Shown piece after piece: positions 20,404-28,169 of a stretch of 64,000 bases of DNA (the first letter of the stretch is position 1; every line of letters begins with the position of its first letter). Origin of the DNA: Nocardia higoensis (lineage in GTDB: Bacteria; Actinomycetota; Actinomycetes; Mycobacteriales; Mycobacteriaceae); NCBI RefSeq assembly GCF_015477835.1, contig NZ_JADLQN010000001.1, forward strand, positions 3,038,001 through 3,102,000, given 5' to 3'. Made by a program: the position numbers and the translations under genes. Under the pieces are notes generated by a model that saw nothing but the letters and a program-made list of their open reading frames with translations, ran no database searches and was not told the DNA's origin.

Positions 20404-21663
20404 ATGTCTTCCATGAGTGTCGACAACCGCCGCACGGCGCGACCAGCGGTCGACGGCGACTCGGCACCACGTCCGATCCGGCGCAGGCCGAAGAACCGCC
20501 GGGCGCAGATCGCCGCCGCCTCGGCCGCCGCGTTCGGCGCGCTGGGCTATCACGGGGTCAGCATGGAGGACATCGCGTCGGGTCTGGGCATCAGCTCGGC
20601 CGCGCTGTACCGGCATTTCCCCAGCAAGTACGCCCTGTTCCGAGAGGAACTGCTCCGGGTGGGCACAGCGATGGCGGATTCGGTCGAGCTGCCGGAGCAG
20701 GCACGGGACTGGTCGCCCGAGGACAGGCTGCGCCAGGTCGTGCGGGCGGTGGCCCGCGCGGTCATCGACAACCGCGCCACCGTCACCCTGGTCCGCTGGG
20801 AGGTCCGCTATCTCGAGGCCCCCGATCAGGAGAAACTGGCACAGCAGCAGGCCACCGTCCTCGACGCGCTCGCGGCCGAATTGCGGGCACTGCGTCCGGA
20901 TCTCGAGGTGGACGATGTGCGCGTCCTGCGCGCGGCCATGCTCAGCGTGCTCACCAGCATCGCCGATCACCACGCCACCCTGCCCGCGAAATCGCTGATC
21001 GAACTGCTCGACTCGGTCTGCTGGACCCTCGCGCGGGCCGAACTCCCCGCTGCCGCAGCGGATCCGGAACCAGTTGTGGCCGTGGACATCCCGGACTCCT
21101 TCAAGCACGAGCTGCTGCTGCGCAAGGCTGTCGAGCTGTTCCACGAGCGCGGCTACCCGAATGTCAGTGTCGAGGAAATCGCCTCCGCGGCGGGACTTTC
21201 CGCCGCGTCGGCGGTCTACCGCTTCTATCGCGGCAAATCCGATCTGCTCGCGGCGGCCTTCCGACGCGCCGCCGATCGCGTTTCGGCGGCGATCGGGCCC
21301 GCGGTCGCCGCCGCCGCGACTCCCGAAGCCGCCATGAGTGTGCTGATCGAGCGTTTCGTCTCCGGTTCGTTCGCCGAACGGGCGCTGACTTTCGTCTACT
21401 ACACCGAATTCCAGCACGTGCCCGCCGAGGAACGGGCCGTGCTGCGCAATATCCAGCGACTGAATGTCGAAGAGTGGAGCAAACTCGTGCGCGATGTGCG
21501 CTCGGACCTCTCCCCCGCCGAGACCCGCTTCCTCGTGCACGCCGCTTTCGCCCTCGTGGTCGACCTGGGCCGCACCTTCGGCGCCGACCCCATCGCCTCT
21601 CAGTTACGGGTTCGCCGGCTGATGGAGCTCACCCTGTTCGGCCGACCCGTCAGCACCGGGTAA
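20404..21663 (+). CDS. Double-domain TetR/AcrR regulator (first of two paralogues)
   Basis: 419 residues holding two complete TetR-type DNA-binding regions in one chain. The first, about residues 30-85, contains RRAQIAAASAAAFGALGYHG, the recognition helix GISSAALYRHFPSKYALF, then a ligand-type domain. The second, about 230-285, contains FKHELLLRKAVELFHERGYP, SVEEIASAAGLSAASAVYRF and YRGKSDLLAAAFRRAADRVS, followed by its own helical domain. Normal TetR proteins are near 200 residues, so this is an internal duplication or fusion. ATG 20404 or 20413 can serve; neither has a good ribosome-binding site, so a leaderless transcript is possible. The next gene is a close paralogue of the same architecture. 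Target genes are unknown; the divergent DJ-1 gene is the nearest candidate. Confidence 0.88.
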   Translation: MSSMSVDNRRTARPAVDGDSAPRPIRRRPKNRRAQIAAASAAAFGALGYHGVSMEDIASGLGISSAALYRHFPSKYALFREELLRVGTAMADSVELPEQARDWSPEDRLRQVVRAVARAVIDNRATVTLVRWEVRYLEAPDQEKLAQQQATVLDALAAELRALRPDLEVDDVRVLRAAMLSVLTSIADHHATLPAKSLIELLDSVCWTLARAELPAAAADPEPVVAVDIPDSFKHELLLRKAVELFHERGYPNVSVEEIASAAGLSAASAVYRFYRGKSDLLAAAFRRAADRVSAAIGPAVAAAATPEAAMSVLIERFVSGSFAERALTFVYYTEFQHVPAEERAVLRNIQRLNVEEWSKLVRDVRSDLSPAETRFLVHAAFALVVDLGRTFGADPIASQLRVRRLMELTLFGRPVSTG

Positions 21664-21840
21664 AACCCCTTTCCGAGCGCCGGAACGACCACTTGCATGT
21701 TAACGGATATTCCGATCCTGATGATTTGGATCGTGCGGGAGAGCAGCAGCGTTACGCCGTATTTGTGACCTTTGATTCAGTTTGATGCAGGTACTGCGAC
21801 AGCCCCACGACCAAGCATCCGTTTGGGATAACATCGCCGA

Positions 21841-23088
21841 ATGGACGCGCAACAGCGCCGCACTTCCGGCGGCACGGCAAGTCGCGATCAGGCTGCCGAG
21901 CGCGTGGTCCGCAAACGCCCCAGAGATCGGCGCGCGCAGATTGCCGCCGCATCGGCCGAGGCCTTCGGGCTGCTCGGCTACCACGGCGTGAGCATGGAAG
22001 ACATCGCCTCTCGTCTCGGGATCAGTTCCACCGCTCTCTACCGGCATTATCCCAGCAAGTACGCGCTGTTCCGGGAAGAGGCGCTGCGGCTGAGCGCGCT
22101 GTGCGAGGAGGCCGTCACGCTGCCCGCCCGGCTGCGGGACGCGCCCGTCCGCGAACGCCTGGCGCACATCGTCGACGCCCTGATCGACCGCTCGATCGCC
22201 AATCGCCGAGGCGCGGCTGTGCTGCGCTGGCAGAGCCGCTACCTCGAACCCGAGGACTATCGCACGCTGATGGTCCAGTTGGCCGACGGCCAGGACGTGA
22301 TCTGCCACCTGCTCGCCGAGATCCGTCCCGAGCTCGACGAGGAGGACCTGGCCGTGCTGTCCTCCTCGGCGCTCAGCGTGATCGGCTCCATCTCCGATCA
22401 TCAGGTCTCCATCCCGGTACGCGCGCTGACCAAACTGCTGCGCGTCTCCGCCCACGCCGTGCTGGCCGCGGAGTTGCCGTCCGTGGATGAGACTTCCGCG
22501 CCCACCCGCGCCGCGGAAGTCCCGCTGACCTTCAAACACGAACTGCTGCTGAAGAATTCGGTGGAGCTTTTCCACCGCTACGGCTACCCCAATGTCAGCG
22601 TCGAGGACATCGCCAATGCCGCGGGCCTGCCCGCGTCCTCGGCCGTCTACCGCTTCTACCGCAGCAAGGGCGACATTCTCGCCGCCGCCTTCCGCCGCGC
22701 CGCCGACCGGGTCTCCGCCGCCATCGGCCCCGCCATCGCCTCCACCGGCAGCCCGGGCGAAGCCCTCAGCGAACTCGTCGATCTCTACGTGGACGGCTCC
22801 TTCGCCGAGCGCGAGCTGACCTTCGTCTACTACGCCGAGATCAGCAACGTCCCCCGCGAGGACCGCACCGTCCTGCGCAACATCCAGCGCCTCAATGTCG
22901 AGGAGTGGGCCAAGTTGCTCGTGCAGTCGCGCCCGGAACTTTCCCCCGCCGAAGCCCGCGTTCTCGTCCATGCCGCGCTGGCGCAGGTCGTCGACCTGGG
23001 CCAATGGCTGGGCCCGGACAATCCGATCTGTGATCGGACCCGGGTCGTCCACCTCATGCACACCATCCTCTTCGGCCCCGCCGCCTGA
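21841..23088 (+). CDS. Double-domain TetR/AcrR regulator (second paralogue)
   Basis: 415 residues, same two-TetR architecture as its upstream neighbour: first helix-turn-helix near 30-85 (RRAQIAAASAEAFGLLGYHG, GISSTALYRHYPSKYALFRE), second near 225-280 (FKHELLLKNSVELFHRYGYP, SVEDIANAAGLPASSAVYRF, YRSKGDILAAAFRRAADRVS). Long blocks around both recognition helices are almost identical between the two proteins, while the first ligand-binding half (about 95-215) has diverged, suggesting similar DNA sites but different signals. It starts with ATG 177 bases after the first gene, in an AT-richer spacer that contains a CGGATATTCCG dyad, so it may have its own promoter. Tandem gene duplication is inferred. 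Confidence 0.88.
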   Translation: MDAQQRRTSGGTASRDQAAERVVRKRPRDRRAQIAAASAEAFGLLGYHGVSMEDIASRLGISSTALYRHYPSKYALFREEALRLSALCEEAVTLPARLRDAPVRERLAHIVDALIDRSIANRRGAAVLRWQSRYLEPEDYRTLMVQLADGQDVICHLLAEIRPELDEEDLAVLSSSALSVIGSISDHQVSIPVRALTKLLRVSAHAVLAAELPSVDETSAPTRAAEVPLTFKHELLLKNSVELFHRYGYPNVSVEDIANAAGLPASSAVYRFYRSKGDILAAAFRRAADRVSAAIGPAIASTGSPGEALSELVDLYVDGSFAERELTFVYYAEISNVPREDRTVLRNIQRLNVEEWAKLLVQSRPELSPAEARVLVHAALAQVVDLGQWLGPDNPICDRTRVVHLMHTILFGPAA

Positions 23089-23211
23089 AGGCCCACGACC
23101 TCGGCAGACGATGACGTAAGTTTTTTTCGGCGGGGATGTCGAGAACGACCTACCTGCTCCGTCCCAGGGTGAGCGACCGACCAGGGCCGCGAGAACCGAA
23201 GGGAAGATGTC

Positions 23212-23619
23212 ATGGCGAAGTACTTGCTTCTCAAGCATTACCGGGGTGCGCCCGCGGCGGTCAACGACGTGCCGATGGACCGGTGGACGCCGGAGGAGAT
23301 CCAGGCGCACATCCAGTACATGCACGACTTCGCGGCGAAACTCGAGGCCACCGGCGAATTCGTCGACGGGCAGGCACTGGCGCCGGAGGGCGCGTGGGTG
23401 CGCTCGGACGGCGAAGGCAAGCCTCCGGTGACCGACGGGCCGTTCGCGGAGACCAAGGATCTCATCGCCGGGTGGATGATCATCGACGTGGACTCCTACG
23501 AGCGCGCGGTCGAACTGGCCGGTGAGCTGTCGTCGGCACCCGGCGCGGGCGGCGAGCCGATCCACGAGTGGCTCGAGGTCCGGCCGTTCCTGACGGCCCC
23601 GCCCACCGTCACCGAGTGA
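23212..23619 (+). CDS. YCII/DGPF-domain protein
   Basis: 135-residue protein of the YciI-like superfamily, DGPF type. It shows the short beta-alpha fold MAKYLLLKHYRG, the EIQAHIQYMHDFAAKLEATG helix, and the signature TDGPFAETKDLIAGWMIIDV followed by a helix. It is cytosolic with no signal. ATG 23212 follows GAAGGGAAG at good spacing. The stop codon overlaps the ATG of the sigma-factor gene by one base (TGATG), so the two are a translationally coupled pair. DGPF proteins are regularly encoded beside ECF42 sigma factors in actinobacteria; their biochemical role remains unclear. Confidence 0.88.
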   Translation: MAKYLLLKHYRGAPAAVNDVPMDRWTPEEIQAHIQYMHDFAAKLEATGEFVDGQALAPEGAWVRSDGEGKPPVTDGPFAETKDLIAGWMIIDVDSYERAVELAGELSSAPGAGGEPIHEWLEVRPFLTAPPTVTE

Positions 23620-24779
23620 TGGCCGCCGGCGCGGTGGACGAGGCGAAGCTGCGGGACCTGATTCCCGGAGTTCTGGCGGCGCTCGTCCACCGCGGGGCGG
23701 ATTTCGCCTCGGCGGAGGACGCGGTGCAGGAGGCCCTGATCCGGGCCGTCGAGACCTGGCCCCGGCAGCCGCCCACCGATCCCAAGGGCTGGCTGATCAC
23801 CACGGCCTGGCATCGCTTCGTCGACTTCAGCCGTTCCGAGGCCGCCCGGCGGCGGCGCGAAGTGCTGGTCACCGACGAGCCGCCGCCCGGGCCCGCCGTC
23901 GACGTGGACGAGACCTTGCGGCTGTATTTCCTGTGCGCGCACCCCAGCCTGCGCCCGGCCTCCGCGGTCGCCCTCACGCTGCGGGCGGTCGGCGGGCTGA
24001 CCACCCGCCAGATCGCGCGGGCGTATCTGGTACCCGAAGCGACCATGGCACAGCGGATCAGCCGCGCCAAGCGCACCGTGAGCGCGGTCGGGCTCGATCG
24101 GCCCGGCGACCTGCGCACGGTGTTGCAGACGCTGTACCTGGTGTTCAACGAGGGCTACAGCGGCGATGTCGACCTCGCGGCCGAGGCCATCCGGCTGGCG
24201 CGGCAGTTGCACGCGAGCACCGGCGACCCGGAGGTCGCGGGTCTGCTCGCCCTCTTTCTGCTCCACCACGCCCGGCGCCCGGCCCGCACCCGCCCCGACG
24301 GCAGCCTCGTGCCGTTGGCCGAACAGGACCGCACCCGGTGGCGGCGCGACCTGATCGCCGAGGGCGTACGGGTGCTCCAGGCGGCGCTGGCCCGTGACCG
24401 GCTCGGCGAGTACCAGGCGCAGGCCGCGATCGCCGCCCTGCACGCCGACGCCCAGACCGCCGAGGAGACCGACTGGGTGCAGATCGTGGAGTGGTACGAC
24501 GAGCTGGTGGCGCTCACCGACAGCCCGGTGGTGCGGCTCAATCGCGCTGTCGCCGTGGGGGAAGCGGATGGCCCGCGTGCCGGGCTGGCGGCGCTCGCGG
24601 AACTGGACCCGGCACTGCCCCGCTACACCGCCGCGTCCGCCTATCTCCACGAACAGGCGGGCGACCTCGACACGGCGGCGCAGCTCTACGTGGTGGCCGC
24701 CGCGCAGGCGCACAACCTCGCCGAGCGCAACCACCTCACGCTTCGAGCCGCCACCCTGCGCAGGCAGCGGGAAGCCTGA
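23619..24779 (+). CDS. ECF42-type RNA polymerase sigma factor with C-terminal extension
   Basis: 386 residues. Sigma region 2 spans about residues 10-75 (SAEDAVQEALIRAVETWP, GWLITTAWHRFVDFSRSE) and region 4 about 105-160 (AVALTLRAVGGLTTRQIARA, EATMAQRISRAKRTV). A long helical C-terminal part follows (LYLVFNEGYSGD, EVAGLLALFLLHHARRPARTR, AAIAALHADAQTAEETDWVQ, VVRLNRAVAVGEADGP), the TPR-like extension that marks group ECF42. These sigma factors usually have no anti-sigma factor; the extension and the DGPF partner are thought to matter for activity. No anti-sigma gene is present here. ATG 23619 overlaps the YCII stop. Confidence 0.9.
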   Translation: MAAGAVDEAKLRDLIPGVLAALVHRGADFASAEDAVQEALIRAVETWPRQPPTDPKGWLITTAWHRFVDFSRSEAARRRREVLVTDEPPPGPAVDVDETLRLYFLCAHPSLRPASAVALTLRAVGGLTTRQIARAYLVPEATMAQRISRAKRTVSAVGLDRPGDLRTVLQTLYLVFNEGYSGDVDLAAEAIRLARQLHASTGDPEVAGLLALFLLHHARRPARTRPDGSLVPLAEQDRTRWRRDLIAEGVRVLQAALARDRLGEYQAQAAIAALHADAQTAEETDWVQIVEWYDELVALTDSPVVRLNRAVAVGEADGPRAGLAALAELDPALPRYTAASAYLHEQAGDLDTAAQLYVVAAAQAHNLAERNHLTLRAATLRRQREA

Positions 24780-25204
24780 ACCAGCCGGGCGGGTCAGAGT
24801 TTACCGACGAGCGCGGCCCCTCCGTTGGCGGACAACCGCCACCCCGCGCACGATAGTCGCCGTCGACGATGCCCGAGGTCCTGAATCACCCCGCAGGTCC
24901 GGGCGAGCCTGCGCCAATGGAGGTGTCGCTCGACAGCGGCCCATGCACCGGGCACATATTCATCATCCGCAGGCAGGACGCCGATGTGCCACACGCCGTG
25001 ACATACCCTGTGGGGTGGCTGCTCATCCGCTCAACGCCCCGCGCGGGCGGCGAGGACTGAATCGTGAAGGCGCGACGAAAGCCTCCGGGCGACCCGACGG
25101 GTGCGGTGTGCTCGGTTGATCGGTCGCGGGGAAGGCCGGTAGCGTCGAGGTCTGTTGCGGGAGTGTCGTACTCCCTGTGACGGTTGGCCGAAGGGGAGGG
25201 TGTC
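24780..25204. other. Intergenic stretch without a convincing gene
   Basis: About 425 bases between the ECF42 gene and the DUF3558 lipoprotein gene. A 63-codon plus frame at 24869-25060 has no ribosome-binding site and no recognisable motif, so it is not called. No strong terminator was seen. The last 50 bases carry the GAAGGGGAGG ribosome-binding site of the lipoprotein gene and probably its promoter. Confidence 0.5.
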
Positions 25205-25768
25205 GTGCGGGCCTCTGGCGTGGTGATGGTGGTGAGCGCCGCTTCGGTGCTGATGCTGGCGGGGTGTTCCACGGGTGGGGAGGCGGCGCCGGTGGTGACC
25301 ACCACGACGGGCTTGCCGATCGCGGCGGAGGCGCCGGCGTCGTTCGATCCGTGTACCGATATTCCGCAGTCGGTGCTGGATTCGGAGAATCTGCGCCGCG
25401 GGGCGTCGAAGAACGCGAATTACGACGGTGGTCGGGGAATCAAATGGCGGGGATGCAGATATGTCGCTCCGGACAGTTATGCGGTGGGGATCACGACGAC
25501 GAATCTGACGTTAGCGGTGGTGCGGGACAATCCCGACTTCACGGTTCGGCAGGAGTATGTGATCGACGGACGGGCGGCGATGGCGGTCGATCCTGTCGGT
25601 GAGACCGACCTGCGGGCGTCGTGCCGCTTCTATGTCGAAATGACAGGCGGCAGCCTGGAGTTGTCGATGGACAATCCGAGTTCGCGCGACAAGACCGGCC
25701 ATCTGGATACGTGCGAGTTGGCGCGTGGTCTGGCGGAGAAGCTGGCGCCGTTGATTCCGGACAACTGA
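25205..25768 (+). CDS. DUF3558-family lipoprotein
   Basis: 187-residue secreted lipoprotein. A type II signal peptide ends at the lipobox LMLAGC with Cys21 as the lipid-modified residue. A Thr/Pro-rich linker follows, then the DUF3558 pattern: FDPCTDIPQSVLDS near the start, a WRGCRY pair, and CELARGLAEKLAPLIP at the end, with conserved cysteines that may pair. It should be anchored on the outer face of the membrane. GTG 25205 is chosen because GAAGGGGAGG lies just upstream; a TTG seven codons earlier would overlap that signal. The family is common in Nocardia and Mycobacterium (LprB/LprC-like) and has no known reaction. The next gene starts 33 bases on and is probably co-transcribed. Confidence 0.85.
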   Translation: MRASGVVMVVSAASVLMLAGCSTGGEAAPVVTTTTGLPIAAEAPASFDPCTDIPQSVLDSENLRRGASKNANYDGGRGIKWRGCRYVAPDSYAVGITTTNLTLAVVRDNPDFTVRQEYVIDGRAAMAVDPVGETDLRASCRFYVEMTGGSLELSMDNPSSRDKTGHLDTCELARGLAEKLAPLIPDN

Positions 25769-25801
25769 GCTGTCCGGGTTGTTCCGCAACGATGAAGGGG
25801 G

Positions 25802-26317
25802 ATGGATGTGAGTGAGGATGATCGGGTTCGGCCGTTGGCGGGGTTGATCGAGCAGGCGCGTGAGGGCCGGTTGTCGGTGAACTTCGGGGTCGGGTCCGGT
25901 GATTCGGTGCGGGTGAACGCCGAAGAGTTCGTCGGCATCGATCGTGCTTGCGACAGTTTCCTTCAACTGATTCAGGAACTGCAATCGATGGCGGAGGACA
26001 TCTCGGAGCGTGAGCGGTGGGATTTGGGGGAGGCGCATCCTGATCTGCTCTCCGGGCAGACGTTGGTGAGCCGGTTCCGTACCAAGGCTGTGGGGGCCGA
26101 GGACGGTAACGCGGTGCACGAGATCCTCGAGCAGCATTATCGGATCGTCGAGGATATTCGTCGGGTTCATCAGTTGATCGCTCAGCGGTATCTGGACACC
26201 GATGCGGAGTTCGCCTCCCGTTACAACGAACTCGTCGCCACGCTGCCGCCGCCGTCTCCGACACAGCTCGGCGCGGACCCCGGTGCGGTGAATCCGACGG
26301 GCGGACTGGCGGTGTGA
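25802..26317 (+). CDS. Hypothetical helical protein, partner of DUF3558 lipoprotein
   Basis: 171 residues, not recognised as a named family. It has no signal peptide or membrane segment. Most of it looks alpha-helical, with acidic helices such as VGIDRACDSFLQLIQELQSM and AVHEILEQHYRIVEDIRRVH, and a Pro-rich C-terminal tail (LPPPSPTQLG). In shape it recalls small helical proteins associated with secretion loci of mycolata, but no WxG or YxxxD/E signal was identified, so no function is given. ATG 25802 is preceded by AACGATGAAGGGG. Tight spacing after the DUF3558 lipoprotein gene suggests a two-gene unit. Confidence 0.7.
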   Translation: MDVSEDDRVRPLAGLIEQAREGRLSVNFGVGSGDSVRVNAEEFVGIDRACDSFLQLIQELQSMAEDISERERWDLGEAHPDLLSGQTLVSRFRTKAVGAEDGNAVHEILEQHYRIVEDIRRVHQLIAQRYLDTDAEFASRYNELVATLPPPSPTQLGADPGAVNPTGGLAV

Positions 26318-26384
26318 GCGTGACCGGACAATTCTCGAATCCTCGGCAGGGGGAACAGTGACCGTCGAGAACGAACACACAAGA

Positions 26385-26801
26385 TCACGACGGCATCGCC
26401 TCGACGAAGCGGATCAGTAGGCGCGCGAACTCGGAGCGTTCACGCATCGTCCAGCCGGTCATGGCGGTGTCGAAGGCGGCGCGGCGGCGCTCGTGCACCT
26501 GGTCCAGCAGCTCACGGCCGCGCTCGGTGAGGACGAGAACCGACCGCCTGCCGTCGGTTTGGTCGGCGACGCGGATGACCAGTCCGTCGGCGACTGCCGC
26601 GGCGACGAGTTTGCTGGCTCGCGGCTGATCCACGGCCAGCGCCGCCGCGACCGCCGAGACGGTGGGCTCGGATTCGGCCTCGATCACGTCGAGGACCTCG
26701 AAGGACTGCCCACCGGGAAGGCCGTCCTCGGCGAGCGCACGGCGGGTTTGCCTGCGCCTGATCGCGATCATGGCTCGTTCTACGCGCTCGACATCGTCCA
26801 C
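26385..26801 (-). CDS. MarR-family transcriptional regulator
   Basis: 138-residue winged-helix protein of normal MarR length. The DNA-binding part includes FEVLDVIEAESEPTVSAVAA, the recognition helix DQPRASKLVAAAVADGLVIR and the wing DQTDGRRSVLVLTERGRELL; flanking helices (RAMIAIRRRQTRRALAEDG and the C-terminal FARLLIRFVEAM) form the dimer interface. The start is GTG 26801; ATG 26771 is an alternative, and neither has a clear ribosome-binding site. It is transcribed away from a second MarR-like gene, and a 42-base perfect interrupted palindrome begins 12 bases upstream of it. Autoregulation through that site is likely. The inducing ligand is unknown. Confidence 0.85.
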   Translation of the reverse strand: MDDVERVERAMIAIRRRQTRRALAEDGLPGGQSFEVLDVIEAESEPTVSAVAAALAVDQPRASKLVAAAVADGLVIRVADQTDGRRSVLVLTERGRELLDQVHERRRAAFDTAMTGWTMRERSEFARLLIRFVEAMPS

Positions 26802-26813
26802 AAGGAGATGCTA

Positions 26814-26855
26814 CTGAGGACATATACATGTCAAACAACATGTATATGTCCTCAG
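26814..26855. promoter_or_regulatory. 42-bp perfect interrupted palindrome between two divergent MarR-type genes
   Basis: Arms of 18 bases, CTGAGGACATATACATGT and its exact complement, flank the six-base spacer CAAACA. The element is AT-rich within a GC-rich genome and fills most of the 79-base gap between the two start codons. It lies 12 bases from the marR start and 25 from the lipoprotein-MarR start, so it must overlap both promoters. Each arm ends in ACATGT, itself a palindrome, so it may hold two adjacent regulator sites. Confidence 0.8.
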
Positions 26856-26880
26856 GAATTTATCTCGACGGGAGCCTCCC

Positions 26881-27405
26881 ATGACATCGCGCATCGCTCT
26901 TCTCATCGCCGTAGCCGCGGCGCTGCTTCCGCTCGCCGCCTGCGGCGGGTCGGCCGACGAGCCCGCCCCGCAGCCGACCGCGCCGACCGGCGAGAACCGC
27001 ATGATCGGCTACCAGGTGAAGCGGCTCGATCAACTGATCGAATCAACCTTCGACCGACTGCTCGGTGACTCCGGAATCACCCGGCGGCAGTGGCAGACGA
27101 TGAACACCCTCAGCGCGGGACCGGCCGACAAACCGCAGCTCACCGACGCCCTGCGCCCGTTCTGGGAGGTGAACGACGAGAGCCTCGACGCACTGATCAC
27201 AGATCTGACCGGCCGAGGCTGGATCGTCGAGAACGCGGGCAGCTACTCGCTCACCGACGCGGGCCGCGCCGCGCACGCCGCCGCCGAGGAATCGGTGGGG
27301 CGCATCCGCGAACTGTCGGCGGCCGGGATCGGCGAGGAGGAGTTCGAGCAGATGATGGACGTCCTCGGTCGCATCATCGGCAACCTCGAACAGGCCGCCC
27401 CCTGA
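26881..27405 (+). CDS. Lipoprotein signal peptide fused to a MarR-like winged-helix domain
   Basis: 174 residues with two parts that do not normally meet. Residues 1-20 are a type II signal peptide: MTSR, a hydrophobic core IALLIAVAAALLPLA and the lipobox LAAC (Cys21). A linker rich in Pro, Ala and Asp follows (about 22-40). From Met41 on (MIGYQVKRLDQLIESTFDRL, GITRRQWQTMNTL, ALITDLTGRGWIVENAGSYS, LTDAGRAAHAAAEE) the chain is a MarR-family domain of full length, beginning exactly where ordinary members begin. GGGAG precedes the first ATG by six bases, so the long form should be made; the internal ATG at 27001 has only GGCGAG upstream. Either a lipid-anchored MarR-like domain outside the cytoplasm, a dual-start gene, or a recent fusion is possible. 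Confidence 0.75.
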   Translation: MTSRIALLIAVAAALLPLAACGGSADEPAPQPTAPTGENRMIGYQVKRLDQLIESTFDRLLGDSGITRRQWQTMNTLSAGPADKPQLTDALRPFWEVNDESLDALITDLTGRGWIVENAGSYSLTDAGRAAHAAAEESVGRIRELSAAGIGEEEFEQMMDVLGRIIGNLEQAAP

Positions 27406-27414
27406 CGGCCGCGA

Positions 27415-28152
27415 TCACTGCTGCGGTGCGGGCAGGGGGGAGTCCACCTGGTTGACCAGCCAGCGGCCGTCGGTCTTCTCCATCCGCAGCACCATCGAGA
27501 GCTGGCCGGGTGAGGCCTGGCCCTGGGTGCCGACGCTGGTGATGGTCTGGCCGATCATGATGACGGCCTCGGCGGAGGTCTCGTCGCCGGTCTTGATGGC
27601 GCACTCCACGTGTTGCACCTTGGAGACCACCTGGCCCTCGGTGAGGACCTCGCGCAGTTCGCGGCTGGTGTCGTCGAACTGCTGGTGCCAGTCGCCGGTG
27701 GCGCCGTCGAGCACGGCGGCGAAGTAGACGTCGAGATTCTTCGCGTCGTAGTCGGCCAGGCGCGGAGCGTAGTCGCAGGCGGCCCGGCGGGCTTCCTCGT
27801 GCGCGGCCAGCAGGGCTTCGTTCCCGCTGTTCTGAACGAAGAAGTAGCCTGCCGCGCCGACCGCGGCACCGAGCGCGATCGCGCCGATCGAGCCGGCGGC
27901 GACGAGCTTGCCACGGCTCACGGCCGGGCTCGTCCCAGCGGACTCCGCGACCACGGCTTCGTCCGAGGACTTGCGTGTCTTCACCGTCTCCGCCGAGCCG
28001 CCCGCCCCGCCGGACGCGAGCTCCTGCACACCGGCGCCCGTGCCGGAAGAAGCGGCGTCCTTGCCGGGGGTGGCGGCGTCCTTGCCGGGGGTGGCGGCGG
28101 CCTCGGACGAAACCTCGTCGGCCGGAGTCGAATCGACGTCGTTGTCACTCAT
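27415..28152 (-). CDS. Mce-associated membrane protein (Mas-type)
   Basis: 245 residues. The first 80 are low-complexity and Ala/Ser/Gly/Glu-rich, including a duplicated ATPGKDA unit. One membrane segment follows at about 82-106 (KLVAAGSIGAIALGAAVGAA), then an extracytoplasmic domain with EEARRAACDYAPRLADYDAK, WHQQFDDTSRELREVLTEG and the final GRWLVNQVDSPL strand typical of Mce-associated proteins. ATG 28152 lies 18 bases after the mceF stop, preceded by AAGGAAT. As the last gene of the mce operon it probably stabilises or docks the Mce complex. Only one such gene is present here, while many mce loci have two or more. Confidence 0.85.
   Translation of the reverse strand: MSDNDVDSTPADEVSSEAAATPGKDAATPGKDAASSGTGAGVQELASGGAGGSAETVKTRKSSDEAVVAESAGTSPAVSRGKLVAAGSIGAIALGAAVGAAGYFFVQNSGNEALLAAHEEARRAACDYAPRLADYDAKNLDVYFAAVLDGATGDWHQQFDDTSRELREVLTEGQVVSKVQHVECAIKTGDETSAEAVIMIGQTITSVGTQGQASPGQLSMVLRMEKTDGRWLVNQVDSPLPAPQQ
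28055..28096 (-). repeat. 21-bp tandem duplication in the Mce-associated gene
   Basis: Two exact, adjacent copies of a 21-base unit (plus strand GCGTCCTTGCCGGGGGTGGC plus G), encoding the repeated ATPGKDA heptad in the cytoplasmic tail of the Mce-associated protein. The frame is kept, so copy number can change without disrupting the protein. Confidence 0.8.
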
Positions 28153-28169
28153 GGCGTGGGATTCCTTGT

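Noticed and set aside
24869..25060. 63-codon plus frame in the gap before the DUF3558 gene
   Set aside because: No ribosome-binding site, no motif, and Pro-rich random-looking content.
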